From Lateolabrax maculatus (Eukaryota > Chordata > Actinopteri > Acropomatiformes > Lateolabracidae): a DNA stretch of 64,000 nucleotides. Positions 11,068 to 22,289 of this stretch are shown piece after piece. A program made the translations under genes and the position numbers. Where the stretch lies: assembly GCA_031216445.1 (NCBI GenBank), contig CM062219.1, forward strand, positions 17,707,001 to 17,771,000, written 5' to 3'. The notes beneath the pieces were generated by a model. It was not told the origin of the DNA, made no database searches, and saw only the letters and a list, made by a program, of their open reading frames with translations. Positions within the stretch are counted from its first letter, which is position 1. The number at the start of each line of letters is the position of its first letter.

Positions 11068-12442
11068 CTGAGAGATGCAGGAAAGAAATGGAGGAAGAGG
11101 AATGTGAGGAGGAGAGGTGAAAGAGTAAGAGGGGAGGGTGATGAAAGAGAGCAAAGACAGAAAAACAGAGAGGGAGGAGGAAGGAGAGAGTGATTAAAGT
11201 GAGAGAGAGAAAGCCTGGGAGCAGATGTTAAACACAGATGTGTGTTTGTCCCAAAACAAATGCCAAATTAGATTTGGTTCAAGTTCCACGTTTCCTGGAA
11301 ATAAGGAAAGACGTCAATATCTGTTTGCATTTGCTTGCCAATCTCAAAGATTAAAAGGAAAGCAAGCAAATAAGGTACACACACACACATACACACACAC
11401 TCAGATACGGCTATCATGTCTTCATCCACAAGCTAAACACACATGCTGTGAAATCGATAAAGAACCATCAGCTCAGTTCAAAGCAGGTTTGGCAGCCCAA
11501 TCCCACCGGCGTGGTGGAGAGGAGGTAATTTGTGGCAGATCTGTGAGTGATTTCAGAGCAGCAAAGCTGAGTTCAGAGAAACCTTCATTTAACTCTGCCA
11601 CTAAACCAAAACAAAAGCCCCATCAATTCAGCTTAATTACCCCTCGTTGCCGCATGGGGAGCACTTACAGACAATTTATTTATCACAAGAGTCAATCGAC
11701 TTTCTACATGCGGAGATGCTGCTCTGCACTGTAAGCAGTCAGAGCACACTGTGTTTGTGACTTTGTGAGATCGTGTTCATCCACAGAGTGTGTGTATGTG
11801 TGTGTGTGTGGAAACATGTATATCTCAGTCTACCCAGGAAGTTTATTAGGCAATTCTGCAGAACACAGTTTACATCCAATGCCAACGTTCAGTGCAAATG
11901 CAGGAAGCAGTGTGATGCTTATGTAGTGTGGTGAAAAATACTGTATGAAGGTGGCGCATAGCATTGTTGACTGCTGGAATCATAATAAACAATGTCAGCT
12001 CAATAATTCCCAGATTTGACAGATGTGGTGAGCGAAAATCAGGTGTTGCGCACAAAAATCTGCCTCGTGTGGTTTGTTATTGTGGGAAAACAACCGATTC
12101 TGTGTCAGTAACACCACACGACGAAAAGACAACATGGTTGTGGCTTCCAAGCCGCTGCTCCGCAAGGAGATCTTCTCCTCTACGTGGATGGCTGCTCCAT
12201 CTGCCCCTGTTGACAGACTGCAATCTATAACTGGTTCTACATGTAGTTTGACATGTCTATCAGCTAAGTCACAGCGGGAATTCAGGGCGCCAAAATCACC
12301 TGAACTGACATAGTGACCATCTTTAAAGACAAATCTTCTGCAAGCAAGACAGAACGCATTAAGCTGGGCTGAACTTGCAGCTCTGTGTTGTTTTCTATGA
12401 GAAAACAGCAGGTGACAAGACAGGAGACACTTACAGAAAGTA

Positions 12443-12496
12443 GTTTAAGTTTAAGTTTAGTTAAGTTAAGTTTAGTTTCAGTTGCCTAAACTTAAC
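12443..12496. repeat. Degenerate TTAAG repeat with hairpin
   Basis: Repeats of TTTAAG and TTAAG from 12443 run into GTTAAGTTTAG (12465-12475). Its exact reverse complement CTAAACTTAAC lies at 12486-12496, so an 11-bp stem with a 10-base loop can form. Probably slippage-derived. Confidence 0.6.
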
Positions 12497-12877
12497 CATA
12501 TCTCAACCATACTGTAGTTGACATGCACAGATATTAGTAAGAATAATTATGATAAAAAAACATTGTCATTGAACGTAATCTGAGGTTTTGCAGAAATCAG
12601 CCAACAGCAACATTGTGCTTGGCCAGTGAGTGGGTATTCAAGCTGTGTTCATGTGTCTCCACAATGTGTGTGTGTTGTATGTGTTTGTGTACAGTTTGTG
12701 TGTGTGCGCACATGCATTGGTATGCACTAAATACCTGGAGTGTGCTTCAGAAATGCAGTGTTATCCTCCCAAACCCACCCAGCTCTCTAATCTGCTTAAT
12801 GCAGCAGTGGTAGCAGTCACCCATGGGGCCAAAACAGCACAAATAGATACACAGGCATACGGCAAGAATACAGACCA

Positions 12878-12904
<27 letters not shown>
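12878..12904. repeat. (CA)n microsatellite
   Basis: An uninterrupted CA dinucleotide run of about 13 units in intron 7. It is responsible for the Thr-His or Val-Cys strings in overlapping open frames, which are not coding. Confidence 0.95.
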
Positions 12905-12909
<5 letters not shown>

Positions 12910-13950
12910 ATGTCGCTTCTCAGAGGGGAAAGCAGAAAGGCAGAGAAAACCCAGCTGAGGCATTTGAATGAGAGAGACTGTCTGGTGGAAAAACCTGCAG
13001 ATAGTCAATAGCTTATCTCTGTTGTCAGCTCACACACTGTGTGTATGTGTGTATGCGAGCGTGCAATCAGTCGTACTCATCCACAACCAAACACTTGGAT
13101 GCTGACACATTTACTACATGCTAACACATTTAAAGGTTTTGAATTGGCACGTGTGTAAACTAAACTGAACAAACTACAAATATGATTAGAAACATAAACA
13201 GAACAGATGGGGAGGGACAGGCGGGCTAAAGCCAAGTTAAAGTGTGGATTTTAACAGAACTGGTCATTAGGATTTCACTGAGAAATACCTAGATCTTTTT
13301 GAAGGAGCAATTTGATGAAGAATAATTTTAACAACATTTCTCTTGAATTTGAAGTCCCCACACACCTGAAAGTTTCCTACCGCGAGAGGAGACTGATCAC
13401 AGTAAACAAATGCAAACGAGCCCTTTTCTGGGCAAAATCTATGCAATACCTGATGGTACTTACAAACATGGACAAAATGTATTTAAACCAAAAAATTGGA
13501 ATAAAACTCTTGATGATGAAACACCCCAGCTGTTATTTTCATGATCTTTTTTCTCTGTAACAGTGATCTCACCCTCACAGAAACAGCCAGAGACTTCCTG
13601 TACAGTCACAAAAACTCTTATTAGGACTGTTAATCATCAGGACCGTGGAGAAACACATCACTCCCTTTAAAAGCTCTACAATTCTCATCCAATTCAATGA
13701 AGAGACAGAAAAAACAAGAAAGAAATAAGAAGAAAAATACTGCAAACAAATTCACTGCAAAACCACAAACCAAGGTGAGAGTCGGAGTGTATGTGTGTGT
13801 GTGTCTGGTACACGTCTGCCCACGGGGACTTTACATCTCTGTGTTTAGTGTGTATCCTGTATGTGTTGGTTTGTGTTTGAAAAGCATTCATCGCTTTCAG
13901 CAGCGACTCCTACCTCCATCATATCTATCAGCCAGAGCAGCCTTTCCTAC

Positions 13951-13985
13951 GGGGGTGGGGGATGGGGGGGGGGAGGGGTGGGGGG
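13951..13985 (+). other. G-quadruplex-capable G-rich block
   Basis: Within 35 bases there are six G runs of four or more (5, 5, 10, 4 and 6 Gs, broken only by single T, A or AT). This satisfies any common G-quadruplex pattern. It lies on the template strand of whrn, so the transcript is C-rich here. Structure formation is inference. Confidence 0.7.
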
Positions 13986-14468
13986 TATTGAAGAGGAAGA
14001 AAATCATAACCAATCAGATACTGGCCGAAAGACTTCAATCTCAACAGGAAGGCATTGAAACGTGTCATTGTTCACACCAGAGCAGGATTTTTTCTACAGC
14101 AGAATCTGTTATAATCCATGGAAATATATCACACTACCCTCTCTGCCTCTGTCTCGCTGTCTCTCTCTCACACAGAGCCACCCACACGCACACACTCAGC
14201 CAACAGAAAGGAAGGGTGAGCTGACAGCCAAACAGAGAAGGAGCCATTCACAATCCAAACAGACAGCGAGGCATTCCAGAAAAATAAAACTGTAAAACTC
14301 ATGTGCATCATGATAATATCAATAATACAATAAAATCCAGATCTGGACACGTTTTATGTTTCCCAAGCACCCAATGATTCCCATTTAGGAAATAAAAACT
14401 CATCCCAACTAACTCAGGAGTGCACGTTAAACCAAGAAGAGCCTATCTGACTAACAAACCCAGCCTAC

Positions 14469-14690
14469 CCGAGCAGAGCTGAGGGTGGTGTTGGTCATGA
14501 AGCTGGCTGAGGATGAGGTCAGGGTGTCCGGGTACGACACCATGGACAGGGAGTCTGGATGGAGCGCCATGGCTCCAGCTGTCCCCTGTCGCGCCTTTAG
14601 GGCCTGAATTTCACGTCGCAGCACCAGCCCGTCAAAATGCTCCAGGTCCTGCGGGGAGACCAGGCCACGCACCTCTGACAGCAGAGAGAA
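14469..14690 (-). CDS. whrn: whirlin exon 7: end of harmonin-homology domain 2
   Basis: A 222-bp, phase 0-0 exon of 74 codons starting FSLLSEVRGLVSPQDLEHFD, with acceptor CCCCTCAG and donor CGG|GTAGGC. The first 35 or so residues complete the helical harmonin-homology domain 2 (LLSEVRG, PQDLEHFDGLVLRREI), closely matching human. The rest (SLSMVSYPDTLTSSSASF, then TLSSAR) is a Ser/Thr-rich linker that keeps the human SMVSY and SSAR landmarks at the exon end. Plus-strand frames here are antisense shadows. Confidence 0.97.
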
Positions 14691-15402
14691 CTGAGGGGAG
14701 GAAGGTACAGAGGGGGAGAAACAAGAGGGGAGGCAGAGGTATGATGTAACAGACTTGGGTGGGTTGCGCCACTGAAAATTAAACCAGCTGACTCTGATGA
14801 CTTTTGATGACTCTGAATTTACCTAAAAACAACACAGAAACGGCCGAAACAGCTCGACCATAAGAGTTTTCTTGAGAAAATGAGAAATGTGTGCGTTAAT
14901 ACTTAATAACCAGTGTTGGTCCCATTTTCTCTGTTCTTATTTTACATGAATTGCTGTTGTAGGTGATTTTTTTTTGTACAATTCAAAAGAATTACACCAA
15001 AAAACAAGCAATCCAGTAAAGGAGTTGTATACTAGAGCTCTAAATACAGTACAAGGCAGCTGGAGAAGCTTTCTGTGAGTGTATGATACAGCAGTGTACT
15101 TGAGAAATTGGAAATAAAACGTCTTTGATTTATAGTTTTTTTTTTTTTCTTTTACAAGGTAAGCTACAGCAGACTTTGAGAAAATCAAGAGACTTTTAAG
15201 AGCTGTGGAGGAAGGAAAAAACAAAACAGAACTGTAAGCATCGGCAAAAAGCCTGCGCATAAATCTCAGAAGGGCTCAGAAAACTTCAATTCAAAGCTCA
15301 CAGCAATCACACACGCAGACTGAACGGCAGTACAGAGTCCTGCATAGAGAAAATTGATTCTCTTTTGATCTTTTTCCCTCCCAAACAAGCCTCGGCCTTC
15401 AC
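14691..15402 (-). other. whrn: Intron 6
   Basis: The shortest intron, 712 bp. It is AT-rich with a run of T at 15137-15148 and nothing recognisable. The minus-strand open frame 15260-14937 shows no domain. Confidence 0.9.
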
Positions 15403-15615
15403 CTTTGCGTGCGTGTTGAGCAGCTCGAACAGCGCCACGACTAGCTGCTCCACGCCGATGTGTCCGTCCCGGTACTCCTCCACGTAGTAGCCCATGGTCT
15501 GCCGCTCCGCCTCAGTCAGCAGGTGGCGCGCCTGCTCCTCCAGCATGGCCCGCGACTGGTTCACCAGGCTGGACAAGGTCACCTGTGAGCCCGCCACGCC
15601 TTTATAAAACCCAGG
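15403..15615 (-). CDS. whrn: whirlin exon 6: core of harmonin-homology domain 2
   Basis: A 213-bp, phase 0-0 exon of 71 codons from PGFYKGVAGSQVTLSSLVNQ to LFELLNTHAK, with acceptor CTTCACCAG and donor AAG|GTGAAG. It carries the first helices of harmonin-homology domain 2 (QSRAMLEEQARHLLTEAER, TMGYYVEEYRDGHIGVEQL). It aligns with human almost residue for residue without gaps. GC content is much higher than in the flanking introns. In mammals the short whirlin isoform begins around this exon; here the frame stays open leftward of the acceptor to an ATG at 15684-15682, so a 5'-extended version could be a first coding exon. Confidence 0.97.
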
Positions 15616-15839
15616 CTGGTGAAGGTGGAGGACAGGAGAAGACAAAGACAGTTTTGATTTTTCCCATTGTTTGAAATAAAACATTTTTTATTTATCTATT
15701 GTATTTTAATATTTTTTCTTTTCCTTTTCTGCATGATAGAGTTAGAGTTAAAAAGGATGGCGAGGAAGAAAATCGAAGAGGTGAAGAACAAGTCAAGGTG
15801 ACAAATGGCAGCAGCTGTAATATAGGATTTTATAGAAAA

Positions 15840-16190
15840 AGGGGGAGGCGGGGAGGATGACAGTTTAGAGAAGGATGAGGAAGGAGTGGAGAAGAAGAGG
15901 GTGAAAGGAGGAGTAAAAAAGAAAAAAGAATGAGGAGAACCACAGAAACTGAAGGAAGAGGATTTGGAGTGAAGAGGAAGAGGGAGTAGGAGGGTGAAGG
16001 AGATGCGATGGAAAGGTTATTGAGGAAAGAAAGAGGAGATACAGGACAGTTTAGCAAGACAGGAGGTGAAAACGGAAAGGAGAACACAGGAAGAAAAGGA
16101 GGAAGAAGTGAAGAGGGGGAAAACAGCAAAGACCCAGAGGTGATGGAGGAGCAGGAGGGGGGTTAGAGAGGACACAAAGGCTGATCAGGG
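15840..16190 (+). repeat. Long polypurine (GA-rich) tract
   Basis: About 350 bases are almost entirely A and G on the plus strand (AGG, GAA and GGAGG motifs), not a simple repeat. In the whrn transcript this becomes a C/U-rich stretch ending about 225 bases upstream of exon 6. It could bind pyrimidine-tract proteins or form triplex DNA. The overlapping Ser/Pro/Leu-rich minus-strand frames are composition artefacts. Confidence 0.8.
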
Positions 16191-16398
16191 CGGACAGAAA
16201 AAGAACAAGACCATAAATTACGCCCACGTACACTGAGCTAACCATCGGTCTTCTCATCCCAAAAGTATAAATTATCATCCTACTTCCTTCTTCCTGCTGT
16301 CCTACCATCATCCATTATCATTAACGCTTTGTGGCGCTCACACCACAGCTTGCCGCAGGGCAGAGACTGCGCCGCTCACACGTGTGGGTGGCAGGTTG

Positions 16399-16401
<3 letters not shown>

Positions 16402-16436
<35 letters not shown>
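16402..16436. repeat. (GT)n microsatellite
   Basis: An uninterrupted GT run of about 17 units inside the CpG-rich block of intron 5; it could form Z-DNA. Confidence 0.95.
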
Positions 16437-16440
<4 letters not shown>

Positions 16441-16654
16441 CTTTTACAGCTCTGATATCCGTCCCCGGTGTGTCAGCTGGCTCCTCTGCCAATCAGCAGG
16501 ACGACACTCCGCCACTTCACAACCCGACAAGCTGCCAGCATCACTTCTCCGCTCCATATCTGCTCCTTTTCCCCTCTCTGCCCGTTTCCTTTCCCTTTCT
16601 TTTCTCGGTTATCAAAATCCTTAATCAAAGATACCACTTCAAAGTCACAGCTTC

Positions 16655-16720
16655 GGGGGGGGGGCGACACGGATACAGGAGGAAGAAACAGGCCCGGCGC
16701 CGTTGCCACCCCCCCCCCCC
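16655..16720. repeat. G10 and C12 homopolymers in inverted arrangement
   Basis: Ten G at 16655-16664 and twelve C at 16709-16720 lie 44 bases apart and could pair as a ten-bp GC stem. Each run is also prone to slippage, so length and assembly accuracy here are uncertain. Confidence 0.7.
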
Positions 16721-18755
16721 TACTCTCTGCCTCCTCCTCCTCCTCAACTCCATCCCGCACTCGTGCGTCTTGTATCGTCAGCAGTAGTTGTCCCCGTGTC
16801 AGAGCCAAACACAGTTTAATGCCCAAGGTGAACTGCGGCGCTACCCCGCCTGAATCCTGATCACCTCGATGCTTCCCACACTGTCCCGGTTACTTAACTC
16901 AAGGGCGGCGTGGAGTGAACCGGCGGGGCCTGTGGCAGTCAGTCAGTCAGTCTGTGGCTGTCCTGTCAGCTGGAGAGGTACACCTCTGGAGGAGGAGGCC
17001 GCGCACAGAGGAGCACGATTTTACAGCTAATGGACATCGCTCGTTGGACGCGGTCCATCTCTGGGGTCAATTTTTTGTTTTGTTAAATGCCAGATAAGCT
17101 GATTGGGCCTTTTATCGCCGGGACCGACGACGACGACGACCAACGTAGACATCCGATCGATAAAGAGCGAGTCAGATAAAGCCGCATCAAGACCTGGTAA
17201 TGTCACAGGCCTTATCTCTGCTGAAGCTCGACTCCATTTAACAACACAAAGAGTTGAAAAAAGTTGAGAGAAAGTACAAAAAAACATTTTACCTTCTGGG
17301 CCGCAGAAAAACCCCGTTTCCCTGCACGCTGCTGCCGTCAGGGTCGCACTGTAGCACCCTGCACCTTACTTATCTGTCAACACAGCTCAGAATATCATCT
17401 AATGAATTGTATGCAAAAGCTTTCCTGAAAAACAACAAGCAACAAGTGGCTGAGCTGCTGGGTTGAAGAGGCCCACAATGGTGGTCAGAAACCTCTTTAT
17501 GCCAACAAACCCCCAAAAACAAATGGGATGACTAACGCTGCTGGATTCAAGCAGGAAAAACAGAGCTGTGGCTCTGTGGTGTTAAAAGGGTCAGAGCTCA
17601 GAGAAACAAACAGGGAGTGAGTGAAACATGACAACAGTAGTTCATAAACTGTTATCTGTTAGGATGCCTACTACACTGTTTTTCACAATTGCGTTGTGCG
17701 GACTAACCTAATCAGTGCCTGGGTTACGGTCACAGTTATCTGCCCCAGCGGAGTTACAGCGAGGTGGTCGAGGTGATTAATTAACATTTCCTCATTATGT
17801 TTATAATCCGAGCAGCATTGCGCTTCCCTCAAAACGTACTTGCTGTTGCAAATTAGTTGTATATAAATGTCATTTGGGAGACAGGGGGTTGTTTCGACCA
17901 CGTCCTGTCAAATTAATTCTACGTTTTTGTACCATGGCCACTAAGAATTTTCTATTCGATCTGGCTGGAAGGTGTGCATTCACTTTATCTTTATCTCTGC
18001 CAGTGTGTTTATTCTTAAGGTACAATCAGTAATGTTTTTTCTGCCTCTCCACATTTGATAACTTGTCAGGATTTTATTACTCGCCTTGTGAACCTCTTCC
18101 TGTTTAAAAAGATGTTGCCTAGCAACGCAAACAGCAGAAAGTCTGCCACATTTTATACATATCACAAAAAATGACAATAAGCAAAATGTGTCCAGTCTTT
18201 AAAGCCACTGGCTGCAACCCTCTGCCAGCATTTGATCAATTTCAGGGGGAAAGCAAACAATATGATAATCTGCTTAGACAGTGAGACTAAACCCACAAAA
18301 TGAATAAGCAGGTGGTAAATAAATGAATGAAAATAAAATAAAGCTAATAACAATAAAAAATTATTAGAAATTAAATAATACAAAAAAACTATATCTAAAA
18401 CTCTATGCTATACTATTTTGAATTCTTAAAAAAAACTGATATTCAATTAATTAAAAGTGTAGCCTAATTTTACTATTAAAAATATATATTAAAATATTTG
18501 TAAAATTGCTACGTTAACTGACAATGAAACGAACTGTTAGCTGCAGCACTGAAGATTTTCTTTTTTCTGTTAAGCAAACTACAACCATCACATGGACTGT
18601 GTGATCAAGGCTTCTGTTGAGTTCTTTCTTGACCTTTGAAACAGTAGTTCTGACAAAATAATCTTAACTCAAGGTTCCCTTAGTGGCTTTTTTTCCAGAG
18701 CCTTCAACTGCACCTCACAGTCATAACCAGTGGGGGAAGTTTGCTCTGTTGTCCT

Positions 18756-18806
18756 GGAGACGGCTCAGTTGTCATTGGACGGGATGATGGCAACTGAGCC
18801 GTCTCC
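18756..18806. repeat. Near-perfect inverted repeat (20-bp arms, 11-base loop)
   Basis: The left arm 18756-18775 (GGAGACGGCTCAGTTGTCAT) and right arm 18787-18806 pair over 20 positions with one G-T mismatch; the innermost loop is 11 bases. Outside the stem pairing is lost apart from TCCT/AGGA after a six-base bulge. It is unrelated to any repeat I recognise in the window. It is shorter than a normal animal pre-miRNA, so I call it only a structural repeat. Confidence 0.8.
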
Positions 18807-19792
18807 AAATCCAGGAGGAATGGTTGAAAGCTCAGGTGAAAGCCAGTTGGCGAACCTTGTGTTCAGATTATTTTGTGAAAGGAAACCTGTTATTTGGTCA
18901 AAATCTGTGATTTGTCCGAATATAATTAGATTTAACAAAACATGATCTTGACTTTTCTTATATCCAATTTTGAGTTCTGCCCTCAGGCATGGGAAGTTGA
19001 AATGTTTAAATTAGAAACAGTTTAATAAAGCAAACCATAAATGACTGAACTGGTGAGGTGTCAGGGATTAACTTTTAATCACAGAGTAAAAACATACCAA
19101 GAAAAACATTGTCTTTCTTGCAGGAAGTTTAGGCCCTTTTCTCTGAAAATAAATACAGGATGAGGAAAATCACTGACAAGAAAGGAGAAGAAAGATTGCC
19201 ATGCCAACACTATAAAAATCGATTGCACATGATGGTGACACAGATTGTCTCTGACCTCTAAGGGCAGGTATTGGTATTAAAACCTGAGGCCTACCGAGAG
19301 AACAAGTGCACCTCTGCCATGCTGTAATATTACAGTCACAGAAACACCCAATAAGTTAGCTTCTCAATTCCATCATAGATTCCCAGCTGACAGAACTTTA
19401 AGGTCTATTTGTAAACTTTACGAGGGTCTCTGCGAAGCCCTGAAGTTATGATAACAGACATATTTACTACATTACTGGCTCTCAAATATGAAGTTGACGG
19501 ATACTTATATACTCTGGGGGTGCTGAGTTCTGATTTAATCACATTACGAGCCATATTTCTCCAGTCCATCACTGCTAAAGTAACCATACAAGAAGCTTGT
19601 TCAAGCCATGGAGTCAGATCTCATCTGTTGCTCGATGATGAAGCTCAAACCAGCCTCGACCTCATTCTGAACAAATCGCCAAGAAGTGAAATCAACCCTG
19701 CTCTTATCACACTTGGACTGCTAATCAACTTCATCGAGGGGATAGATAGTGGTTGCTTATCACTGCAGCAGTTGGTCTCAACCCACTGTGCT

Positions 19793-19797
<5 letters not shown>

Positions 19798-19862
<65 letters not shown>
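19798..19862. repeat. (TC)n(GT)n compound microsatellite
   Basis: A TC run (19798-19830) passes directly into a GT run (19831-19862). The junction switches from a pyrimidine-only strand to alternating purine/pyrimidine. Overlapping open frames with Leu-Ser or Val-Cys strings are artefacts. Confidence 0.95.
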
Positions 19863-19864
<2 letters not shown>

Positions 19865-20758
19865 TTGAGAGAGCGGCCACATCTGCTAAATTTTTTTCAG
19901 AAAACAAATGATTAGCAACAGAATCAATACGTGTGACCGGATCATAATTTAATATTTTAGACAATTATCTGATGCTCTTAAAGGACTGGCTGATTTATGG
20001 TGTGCAGCCAGAACATACACGGTTTTATGGTTATAGGACAGTATGTCGAACCACAATGCATCTCTGCCTCTAATAATTGATGACATTTATTGTACATTTG
20101 ACTAATAAGAGATAAAGATAATTTGTGCACAATTAACATATATATTTTTCATGTTAATGTTTCAGTCATTTATTATTCTAACACAATGAAAATGTAAACC
20201 AAAATATTATAAACAGCTCTTACAAACACAGAAATGCTGACTTAATAGATAAAACACCCAAAAGAGTATCATCTACTGCAGTACATTTTATATTTGCGTC
20301 AGACCCGTGACAACTCTCTTTATTACTTTACTTACTGTTTTAACACAGAACAATAAGATGTTTCTGACATCAGAGAGCTGATGACAAAGACAATGCATAT
20401 CAACTAAAATATGTCATAATCTTACAAAAGAGCACCCTACATCCCCAACATGATTCATAATACACACAAAACACACACACACAAACACACAAACACACAT
20501 CAATAATACAACTGGCAAATATAGGTCTATCAGTGGCAGCCTTTTTTCCGTTTTTAGATTTTTCTTTTTTACTTTTTGCCTTTAATTGACAGTCCGTATA
20601 TAGAGACAGGACACCTTTTACATATTAGTTATTTATGATGGATTGTACAGGTTGCAACAGCAACAGCTTTGTAGCTAAGTTTGTTTCTAGTAAGACTAAA
20701 GGGCCATCCACACAAAGAATGATAACTATAGAGAGAACTATAACGATAAAGTTGTGAG

Positions 20759-20781
20759 CATATATATATATATATATATAT
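20759..20781. repeat. (TA)n run
   Basis: A short uninterrupted TA repeat in intron 5, flanked by ATAACGATAAAG and GCATGC. Confidence 0.9.
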
Positions 20782-22289
20782 GCATGCTAACATCGTTATC
20801 GTGATACACACACACACGAAAAAATACATCAAACAGCCAGATATCTTGCATTACATGAATTCCCTCACCAGTCTGAAAGCGTTGAGACACCTAGTTCTTG
20901 ACTTTGAGCCTTCCATACTATATCCTACATTCAGTGCAAGAAGTGTTGTAAAGTCTTGTTGGTGTTGATTTTGTTTTTCCCATATCTTTAGTACCATGTC
21001 TCTAGGTAAACTTTGTTTCATGATAAAATTTGCTTGCTTCTCAATACAAAGTCATGCATATAAAAGAGCTGCCATTAGCTGATTGAGTAGTGCAATGTAG
21101 AGAATCTACACAAATAAATCTCTGAAGGCACCTGTGCTATGTAGTATACTGTTGTATACACTGATGATCACTGTGCCAACAATCGGCATACATAAGATAA
21201 CAATGTAGGTCTTTTTACTCACCTTCATAAAAATCTAAGCTTTATAGATCTCAAAAACTGAAAAGTTCAGTCAGTGAACGAGCTTTGTATTCTGACCATT
21301 TATCTCCCATAATTACCCATTAATGGTAAATGAAAGTACCATTGTAAATATTGCTTTGCTCATTAGTCAGCTTTTCAATTATTTGTACATGTAAGAGAAA
21401 ATAGAAAATCAGAAAAAAGGATAAACTTAACTGTATATGAAATAGAGCAGGTTGTTACAGAAGTTGATCCCAGAGGAGTTTCCTCGTCGGGTTTGATTAT
21501 CTTAACTTGCAAGTGATCAATAAGAAATAAATTGTTGAGTGACAGGATGTCACAACAAGAACGCTGCCATGTTAGATAGACAAACCCTCCCTGAAGCTGC
21601 TTTGGGTGAAAAAGGCAAGTAAAGCGTTTCTTTCTTGTGTAAACAGAAGGCAGAGTCACACACTTCATAGGCAGCTATCTGATTGAATAGATAGCCAGTA
21701 CCACCTCTGATTAAGCTGCCCTATTTTATCCTGACTCACACATGTGGACACAGGATCTGTTCTTTCTTTTCAAATCCTGAATGAAATTCCTTGCAGCTTT
21801 GTGGTACAGTGAATACTAGTTTTGTGAGCTGGATTTTAATTCCTGTGGCACAATGTGCACCCCTTAGAGTGTTTATCATTCAGGCCAGTAGATTTCATTC
21901 ATTGTTCACAAAATGTCTTTTTCCTTTAATTCAGTCTCAACCTTGCTTGTCTTTTCATGCAGTCAGAATCTAACTCCATTTTTGTTGTGTTGTGTTACCC
22001 AAGTTGTTTTGTAAAATCTCTGGAAAATACAAAGGGTCTATCATGTGTATTGTGTGTTAGCAAGAGGATTTTATTTGGAGTATCCAAAAGTACCTCGCAA
22101 CTGCAAAACAGAAGAGGTCTGAGAATTCAATTTGTCTTGTTTGCCTGATAGCTTTGGGAGACAGGGAACAGTTTTTGCAGTTGCAGGATCTAAAAGCAGA
22201 ACACCTTTTCCATTGTCAGTACATCTATGATCAGTTTACTGGCCGTTGGGCAATCTCAAGAATCCTGGTGTACCTTTAAATCTAAACGA

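Larger units (their letters stand above)
11068..14468 (-). other. whrn: Intron 7
   Basis: About 3.4 kb. It contains the purine-rich tract 11070-11215, a degenerate TTAAG series with an 11-bp hairpin (12443-12496), a (CA)n run (12878-12904), and a G-rich block (13951-13985). Short open frames such as 11225-11734 and 13697-14224 on the plus strand show no domain or conserved motif. No other exon was found. Confidence 0.88.
16330..17200 (-). promoter_or_regulatory. whrn: CpG-rich block, candidate internal promoter
   Basis: Against AT-rich intron on both sides, this stretch has dense CpGs (GCGCCGCTC, GGCCCGGCGCCGT, CTGCGGCGCTACCCCGCC, AACCGGCGGGGCC, GAGGCCGCGCAC, a GACGACGACGAC run). A minus-strand CCAAT box lies at 17101-17106 (GATTGG on the plus strand) with GATA motifs nearby. 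It sits 0.7 to 1.6 kb upstream of exon 6 in the direction of transcription, where a promoter for the short, C-terminal whirlin isoform would be expected. A (GT)n run at 16402-16436 and a G10/C12 pair interrupt it. No TSS motif can be assigned by eye. Confidence 0.45.

Noticed and set aside
10653..11193. Overlapping plus-strand frames of 155 and 130 codons
   Set aside because: They lie in pyrimidine- and purine-rich intron sequence and run antisense through exon 8; no domain visible.
11225..11734. 169-codon plus-strand frame
   Set aside because: Includes a CA-repeat-encoded Thr-His string; no motif, no coding periodicity apparent, no partner exon.
13697..14224. 175-codon plus-strand frame
   Set aside because: Contains GT-repeat-encoded Val/Cys strings and the G-rich block; composition artefact.
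18756..18806. Hairpin as a canonical microRNA gene
   Set aside because: The stem is 20 bp with no lower stem of the usual length and no matching known miRNA seed I recognise; kept as a structural finding instead.
19448..19915. 155-codon plus-strand frame
   Set aside because: The second half is the TC/GT microsatellite (Leu-Ser then Val-Cys strings); the first half has no recognisable domain.
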